Part shown: piece after piece, positions 23,685 to 28,440 of the stretch
Position numbering within the stretch: the stretch's first letter is position 1
Layout: each line of letters begins with the position of its first letter
NCBI GenBank assembly: GCA_018610125.1
Contig: JAHEOI010000101.1
Coordinates: 1 to 28,440 of the forward strand
Direction of reading: 5' to 3'
Length of the DNA: 28,440 bases
Source: Verrucomicrobiota bacterium
Lineage (GTDB): Bacteria > Verrucomicrobiota > Verrucomicrobiia > Limisphaerales > JAHEOI01
Program-made: the position numbers and the translations under genes
Notes under the pieces: model-generated
Databases searched by the model: none
The model's input: only the letters and a program-made list of their open reading frames with translations
What the model was told of the DNA's origin: nothing

Positions 23685-24635
23685 ATGAGCTTACTCGACC
23701 ATGCCGACATGTCGAAGCGATCCCACCCGCGACCGTGCGCTTGGATCACCGGCGCGCGTGGGCTGATCGGTCACCGATTGCTTTTGCAAGCCCCCACCGA
23801 GGCCCCGGAGTGGGATGTGATCGGGCTAACGCGCGAAAACCTCGAATTGACCGATCGACAAGCTGTCGAAGCCTTTTTCCGTGAAAGCTCGCCCGATCTG
23901 ATCATTCACTGTGCCGCGGCAAGCCGAAGCCCCTGGTGTGAAGCGCATCCCCGGCTCGCCTACGAGATCAATGTCAACGTTACCCGCCACCTCGCCGAAC
24001 TGGCCTCGGACCTCCCATTTCTCTTGCTCTCTTCGGATTTGGTCTTCGATGGAAGCCACGGCAATTATACCGAAACCGACTCGGTTAATCCGCTAAGCGT
24101 CTACGGTGAAACCAAGGCGGAAGCGGAACATGCTGTTCTGGCCAACCCTCGTCATACCGTCGTTCGGACTTCCCTAAACGCGGGCCGTTCACCCGATGGC
24201 AATCGAGCGTTCAACGAAGGCATGGAACGGGCATGGCAGAGTGGAGAAAGGTTGCACCTTTTTAAGGACGAATTCCGATCCCCGATTCCCGCCGACGTCA
24301 CGGCACGTGCGCTATGGCAGCTTATCCGCGTCGGTAGCCCCGGCCTATACCACCTGGCCGGCACCGAGCGCCTCTCACGACTTCAAATCGGGCAGCTTCT
24401 AGCCCGACTCTCGCAAGCCGCAAACCCGCAAATCATCCCGACCTCCATCCGCGATTTTGACGGACCACCCCGTCCGCCGGACACCTCACTCAATTGCGCC
24501 AAAATCCAGACACTGTTGCCGTTCCCCCTCCCGAAGTTTTCGGAATGGGTGGCATCAAGCCCGAAGTTACTTCAGCGGGAGCAGGACAGACAACAGGAGT
24601 GTCTCGAGGAACCCGATGACCGAGATCCCGGTTAA
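23685..24635 (+). CDS. RmlD-like NAD-dependent sugar reductase (extended SDR)
   Basis: Predicted 316-residue protein. It has the glycine motif ITGARGLIGHRL, the HCAAASRSPWCE and LLLSSDLVFDG segments typical of the dTDP-4-dehydrorhamnose reductase family, and the catalytic YGETK with its upstream Ser. The C-terminal half has the substrate-domain features FRSPIPADVTAR and GLYHLAGTERLSR. The substrate may be a nucleotide sugar; no other rhamnose genes are nearby, so I give no symbol. The start is weakly supported (ATG 23685, or ATG 23709 in frame). The last 69 bases overlap the convergent permease gene, and the final 22 residues look like unstructured run-on. Confidence 0.85.
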   Translation: MSLLDHADMSKRSHPRPCAWITGARGLIGHRLLLQAPTEAPEWDVIGLTRENLELTDRQAVEAFFRESSPDLIIHCAAASRSPWCEAHPRLAYEINVNVTRHLAELASDLPFLLLSSDLVFDGSHGNYTETDSVNPLSVYGETKAEAEHAVLANPRHTVVRTSLNAGRSPDGNRAFNEGMERAWQSGERLHLFKDEFRSPIPADVTARALWQLIRVGSPGLYHLAGTERLSRLQIGQLLARLSQAANPQIIPTSIRDFDGPPRPPDTSLNCAKIQTLLPFPLPKFSEWVASSPKLLQREQDRQQECLEEPDDRDPG

Positions 24636-26045
24636 GAGCAAGCTCCAGCTCTTGAGCGTTTCATTCTGCGTGAATCCGCTCAGCTTACAGACAACCCAGA
24701 ACCCACTGTCGTTCATCCAGGAAAAGAACATCGAACCGAATCCGATACTCAAGTAGATGTAAATCGGATGATAGGCAAGGCCGCTGCCATCGCCGACGAC
24801 CGAGGCCATCAAGGCCGAACCGGTAATCATCGCAACCGTCGCCGAACCTTGCGCCACCCGGACAACCACGGTCACGACCCAGGCCAAGACCACATAGCTG
24901 ATTGCCCCCGCCTCGGAGATCCCTTGGATCGCATCCCCGACCCCGGCGTGCCGAATCATCGCTCCGAATGCACCACCCGCGCTTGTGATAAGGATTATCA
25001 CCCCGGCGGTCTCCAAGGGCGAGCCAAGCTTTTGCCCAAGCTGCTCCAGGGTCAAGCCTGCCTGCCGCCAATAAATCCCCATAGCAATGAACGTCCCGAG
25101 CATCATCGCAATGATCTTGTTGCCGAGGAACTGGATCGCTTGATGCAGCCCGAAAAGCCCTCCGCCACGCGAAAGCGCCGCGGAGATACCGGACGATTCC
25201 TGCAAGAGATTGAACACGGACGCCAAGGCGATCAAAACCGCCGGCAAGAGGACCGGCGCCAGGGCCCAGCCGAACGAGGGCAGCTCTTCGTCCTTCTTGT
25301 TAACAATGGCCTCGAGATCCGTCAGTGACACCCCGGACGTTTCCCGGATCGGCACGGGCACCCACCGGTCGAATGCTTTAGCCATGTAGTGGACACCGAT
25401 CGCAGGCAAAATCCCAAAGATGACGCCGGCGAGGATCAATTTGCCGAGCTCGATTCCGAGGGCATCTCCCACCAATAAGGGGCCCGGTGTTGGTGGAATG
25501 ATCGAGTGTGTGATGGCGCCACCACCGGCAATCGCCATCACATAAAGCATGAAGTGCTTGCCGGCCCGTAAGCTCATTGCCCTCGCAAGGGGAACCAACA
25601 GGAAAAAAACGGTGTCGAAAAAAACCGGTATCGACAATAAAAACCCGCTTATCAATAAGGCCAACGCCGCCCGTTGCTCGCCAAAAAAACCGATGAACCG
25701 GCGCACGATCTTGTCGGCGGCACCACTCTCAAGTAAGCACATCCCGATGAGAGCGGCGAGGGCGATCACGATACCAATCCCGCCCGCAGTTGAGCCGAAC
25801 TCCTTCGTGGCCACGTTAATCACATCAATCAAATGGCCCGCCGACGTATCTGCCTCGGTTGAATCGCTCAATTGGCCCGCCGGCGTCAGCCACCCGGCAA
25901 TCAAAGCCGCCAAAATAAGGGCGAGAAAGGCATGCAGGCGAAACAGCGTGATGGCAATGATGATAAAAACAATGCTGATGCCCAGCACGATAAACGGCCA
26001 TGTCTCGACCGCCACCAACGGATCTGTCTGACCTAAAATTCCCAT
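24567..26045 (-). CDS. GntP-family gluconate/organic-acid permease
   Basis: Predicted 492-residue integral membrane protein with about a dozen hydrophobic segments. It shows GntP-family motifs such as PVFFDTVFFLLVPLAR, the proline-rich loop HSIIPPTPGPL and GSATVAMITGSALM. The family takes up gluconate, glycerate or related hydroxy acids with protons. Compared with the usual length of about 440 there is an extra loop of 20-30 residues after the second segment. The start at 26045 gives an immediate Met before the first segment; the frame continues to 26195, but that extension is Cys-rich and reads like non-coding sequence. Substrate is not resolved. Confidence 0.92.
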   Translation of the reverse strand: MGILGQTDPLVAVETWPFIVLGISIVFIIIAITLFRLHAFLALILAALIAGWLTPAGQLSDSTEADTSAGHLIDVINVATKEFGSTAGGIGIVIALAALIGMCLLESGAADKIVRRFIGFFGEQRAALALLISGFLLSIPVFFDTVFFLLVPLARAMSLRAGKHFMLYVMAIAGGGAITHSIIPPTPGPLLVGDALGIELGKLILAGVIFGILPAIGVHYMAKAFDRWVPVPIRETSGVSLTDLEAIVNKKDEELPSFGWALAPVLLPAVLIALASVFNLLQESSGISAALSRGGGLFGLHQAIQFLGNKIIAMMLGTFIAMGIYWRQAGLTLEQLGQKLGSPLETAGVIILITSAGGAFGAMIRHAGVGDAIQGISEAGAISYVVLAWVVTVVVRVAQGSATVAMITGSALMASVVGDGSGLAYHPIYIYLSIGFGSMFFSWMNDSGFWVVCKLSGFTQNETLKSWSLLLTGISVIGFLETLLLSVLLPLK

Positions 26046-26100
26046 GATCTTCTCTTTCGCGCTTAATTCAGGGTCGCAACAACCACCAAAACCGATCGCC

Positions 26101-26292
26101 TTATGCCAAGTGTCTACGCAGCCATTGCCTACGGGGCATTTCAGCACGTACCCGCCGGGATCGGTCAGTGATATCATACACTGCGTCTGGGTCAAGGAGA
26201 TCCTTGCCCTGTTTTTCCAGAATCTTCGTTATGTCGGCTCCATCCCAAGAAAAACCGGCAAAGTAGGACCAAAACGCTCGATTCCTCTTCAC
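26101..26292 (-). CDS. possible small protein of unknown function
   Basis: A 63-residue frame starting at GTG, with an aromatic N-terminus (RAFWSYFAGFSWDG) and a charged, Arg-rich C-terminus. It reads more like protein than its surroundings, but no ribosome site precedes it and I know of no family. It lies upstream of and on the same strand as the permease, and antisense to the rnr leader. Could be chance. Confidence 0.25.
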   Translation of the reverse strand: MKRNRAFWSYFAGFSWDGADITKILEKQGKDLLDPDAVYDITDRSRRVRAEMPRRQWLRRHLA

Positions 26293-26305
26293 GAATCAAG
26301 CTGCG

Positions 26306-28440
26306 ATGCATAAAATTTGTGGTGTGGGATTGGAAGAACGAGTCCTTAAGCTCCTAGGGAAAAAAAGTTATACTCCGCTGGATGCCCAAGGCATCGGCAG
26401 GGAGCTCGGAATTAAGAAGCCGGGCCGAATCACCGAGCTCGAGAAGTTGCTGCAAAGCCTCGAGAAAAAGGGAAAGGTTGCGCGGGTTCGGCGGAACCGG
26501 TATGCACTCCCCCAAGACGCGGACCTACTGGCTGGTCGCATTTTTATCAAGCGTTCCGGGGAAGGGATTCTACAGCCGGACGACCCGACACAAAAAAGTG
26601 TCGTCATACCGAAGGAATCCACCGGGACCGCCCTGTTGCACGATCGCGTCCTTGTCCGACTTGAGGAGCGTCAGCCCGAGACTCCGGCGGATCCGCATAC
26701 CGCCGCGCGGGGCAAGGTCATTCGCATTCTCGAGCGAGCCCGATCCGAGGTCGTCGGAATGCTTCAAAGGACCAAGCAATTTCTTTATGTTGTCCCGGAC
26801 GATCCGCGTATCCCTCACGATATTTACGTCCCACAGCCTAAAAAGCTGAAACGTCGGCCCCGCATCGGCGAGAAAGTCGTCGTGCAATTGGTCGAATGGC
26901 CTTCTCGACACAATATTCCGGAAGGCAACATCATCACCGTGCTCGGCAAACCGGACGCGGTGGGAGTCGATATCGAGTCGGTCATCAAACAGTATTCCCT
27001 TCCGAAATCCTTTCCCAAAGCGGTCACCGAGGAAGCAAACCGACTGCCCGACAGAATACCCGATCGCGAGCGACAATCACGGCGAGACTGTCGCAAACAG
27101 AATGTGATCACGATCGACCCGGAAGACGCCAAGGACTTCGATGACGCCTTTTATCTGGAAAAGAGCAGTAATGACCGATGGCGTATCTGGATCCATATTG
27201 CCGATGTCTCCCATTACGTTCAACCCGGCTCGGAGCTGGATCGCGAAGCCGCCCGTCGCGGAAACTCAACCTACTTGGTTGACCGGGTGATACCAATGCT
27301 CCCGGAACGCCTCAGCAATAACCTCTGCTCACTGAAGCCGAAAGTCGATCGCCTCACCAAGTGTGTTGAGCTCACCCTCTCCAATGAGGGTAAAGTCCTC
27401 AAAAGCGATTTTTATTCCGCGATCATCCAATCCCAAAAGCGATATACCTACCAACAAGCGATGGCGGTTCTCCGGCGAAAGCCCAAAAACAGCCTGGAAA
27501 AAATGCTCTCCAACGCCGGCCAATTGACGCAAAAGATTCGTCAACGCCGCATGAATGCGGGCTCGCTCGATTTCGATTTCCCAGACTACAAAATCTATTT
27601 AAACGAAAAGGGCTCAATCGAAAAAATCGAAAAGGTTCAGAATGATCTCTCTCACCAGCTTGTCGAAGAGCTCATGCTCCTGGCCAACGAGGCCGTCGCC
27701 AAACGAGTCCACTCGCTTAAGCGTCCCTCGATCTATCGAATCCATCAAGAACCGGACCCGGAGCGCTTGGAGGAGTTTCGAGCGGATGTGCTACGGCAAG
27801 GGATCCCTTGCGGCAATTTGACCAAACCGCGCGAGGTCCAAAAAGTCCTCGATCGATTGAAAAACCACAAGGCAGGCCCCGCGTTGAATATTGCTTTTCT
27901 GCGTTCCCTCAAACGCGCCCGCTACGCCATTGAGCCCTTGGGTCACTACGGACTCGGGAAACGGGATTACACCCATTTCACATCCCCGATCCGACGCTAC
28001 GCAGATTTGCTGGTGCACCGAAGCCTCTTCGACAAGACCAAGCTTTCGAGCGACCTGCTCAATCAATCAGCGGATCACCTCTCATTTACAGAACGATGTT
28101 CGGCCGACGCCGAACAGGATAGTAAGACCGTCAAGCTTCATTCCCACCTTGAAAAGGATATGGATCAAACACGTCCGGAATCGTATTCCGCGACGGTCAT
28201 CGAAGTGCGGAATTTCGGGTTTTTCGTCGAGCTGGATGCAATTGGCATCTCCGGCTGTATCCGTGTCTCCACGTTGGAAGATGACTTCTACATCTTCGAT
28301 CCCAAGAAAGGACGCTTGCGCGGACGCCGCAACGGAAAGCTTATCAGCCTCGGCGATAAAGTTAAAGTCAAGGTCGCTTCCGTCGACCGAATCAAAAAAC
28401 AAGTCGATTTCTACCTAGTCAGGAAGAAATCATCGCAAAA
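26306..28440 (+). CDS. rnr: ribonuclease R (3'-5' exoribonuclease), 3' end cut by the window
   Basis: About 711 residues are in view with no stop before the right edge. An N-terminal winged-helix (ERVLKLLGKKSYTPLDAQGI) is followed by cold-shock domains, the RNB catalytic domain and a C-terminal S1 domain (about 625-705). The active-site aspartates are D271, D277, D279 and D280 in DPEDAKDFDDAF. RGNSTYLVDRVIPMLPERLS and HFTSPIRRYADLLVHRS are family signatures. RNase R degrades structured RNA. ATG 26306 has no clear ribosome site; GTG 26324 is an alternative. The Lys-rich tail after S1 suggests that only a short piece is missing. Confidence 0.95.
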   Translation, partial: MHKICGVGLEERVLKLLGKKSYTPLDAQGIGRELGIKKPGRITELEKLLQSLEKKGKVARVRRNRYALPQDADLLAGRIFIKRSGEGILQPDDPTQKSVVIPKESTGTALLHDRVLVRLEERQPETPADPHTAARGKVIRILERARSEVVGMLQRTKQFLYVVPDDPRIPHDIYVPQPKKLKRRPRIGEKVVVQLVEWPSRHNIPEGNIITVLGKPDAVGVDIESVIKQYSLPKSFPKAVTEEANRLPDRIPDRERQSRRDCRKQNVITIDPEDAKDFDDAFYLEKSSNDRWRIWIHIADVSHYVQPGSELDREAARRGNSTYLVDRVIPMLPERLSNNLCSLKPKVDRLTKCVELTLSNEGKVLKSDFYSAIIQSQKRYTYQQAMAVLRRKPKNSLEKMLSNAGQLTQKIRQRRMNAGSLDFDFPDYKIYLNEKGSIEKIEKVQNDLSHQLVEELMLLANEAVAKRVHSLKRPSIYRIHQEPDPERLEEFRADVLRQGIPCGNLTKPREVQKVLDRLKNHKAGPALNIAFLRSLKRARYAIEPLGHYGLGKRDYTHFTSPIRRYADLLVHRSLFDKTKLSSDLLNQSADHLSFTERCSADAEQDSKTVKLHSHLEKDMDQTRPESYSATVIEVRNFGFFVELDAIGISGCIRVSTLEDDFYIFDPKKGRLRGRRNGKLISLGDKVKVKVASVDRIKKQVDFYLVRKKSSQ

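Noticed and set aside
26046..26195. N-terminal extension of the permease by 50 residues
   Set aside because: Cys-rich and unlike a membrane protein start; ATG 26045 places the first membrane segment normally.
1..28440. CRISPR array, prophage block or classical insertion sequence
   Set aside because: No regularly spaced repeats, phage structural genes, integrases or transposases were seen.

Overview
The window looks like chromosomal DNA of a free-living, Gram-negative, moderately GC-rich bacterium, most likely of the PVC group and probably a Verrucomicrobiota member near Opitutae. This placement is an inference. It rests on an exported PQQ-type beta-propeller protein, a Gfo/Idh/MocA oxidoreductase paired with a TIM-barrel sugar isomerase, a MoxR ATPase with an N-terminal zinc ribbon, and short GGCTG-N-CAGCC palindromes between genes. 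There is no rRNA gene in view. I recognised no tRNA, prophage, CRISPR array or classical insertion sequence.

Layout. 1-2.8 kb: the end of a probable rightward gene with a terminator, then two leftward genes for exported proteins (a methyltransferase-fold protein and a beta-propeller). 2.9-7.05 kb: a tight leftward MoxR - DUF58 - DUF4129 membrane operon. 7.15-7.25 kb: a 105-bp element with 30-bp inverted ends. 7.26-9.25 kb: a leftward two-gene sugar-metabolism operon. 9.37-10.35 kb: two small rightward genes, a stand-alone SeqA-like C-terminal domain and a Uma2-type nuclease. 10.4-14.4 kb: the classic SRP RNA - dnaX - ebfC - recR block, with a 270-nt structured leader before recR and a HAD hydrolase overlapping the end of recR. 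14.4-16.4 kb: an unknown leftward gene and a rightward rhomboid protease. 16.3-21.8 kb: a leftward run of panE-like, gltX, pgsA-like, a sucrose-synthase-like glycosyltransferase and class I aldolase genes. 22.0-24.6 kb: an HU-type protein, an AguB-like amidase and an RmlD-like reductase. 24.6-28.4 kb: a GntP-family permease and, running off the right edge, RNase R.

Most of the window is housekeeping: replication and repair (dnaX, ebfC, recR), protein targeting (SRP RNA), translation (gltX), RNA decay (rnr), lipid synthesis (pgsA-like) and central carbon (aldolase). The best candidate for something undescribed is the 114-residue protein at 9369-9713. Its body aligns with the hemimethylated-GATC-binding domain of SeqA, a protein known mainly from Dam-containing gammaproteobacteria, but it lacks the oligomerisation domain. 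Other points of interest are the recR leader RNA, which has competing pairings, a possible frameshift or slippage site in dnaX that would give a gamma-sized product, the 105-bp inverted-repeat element, and an exported SAM-methyltransferase-fold protein.
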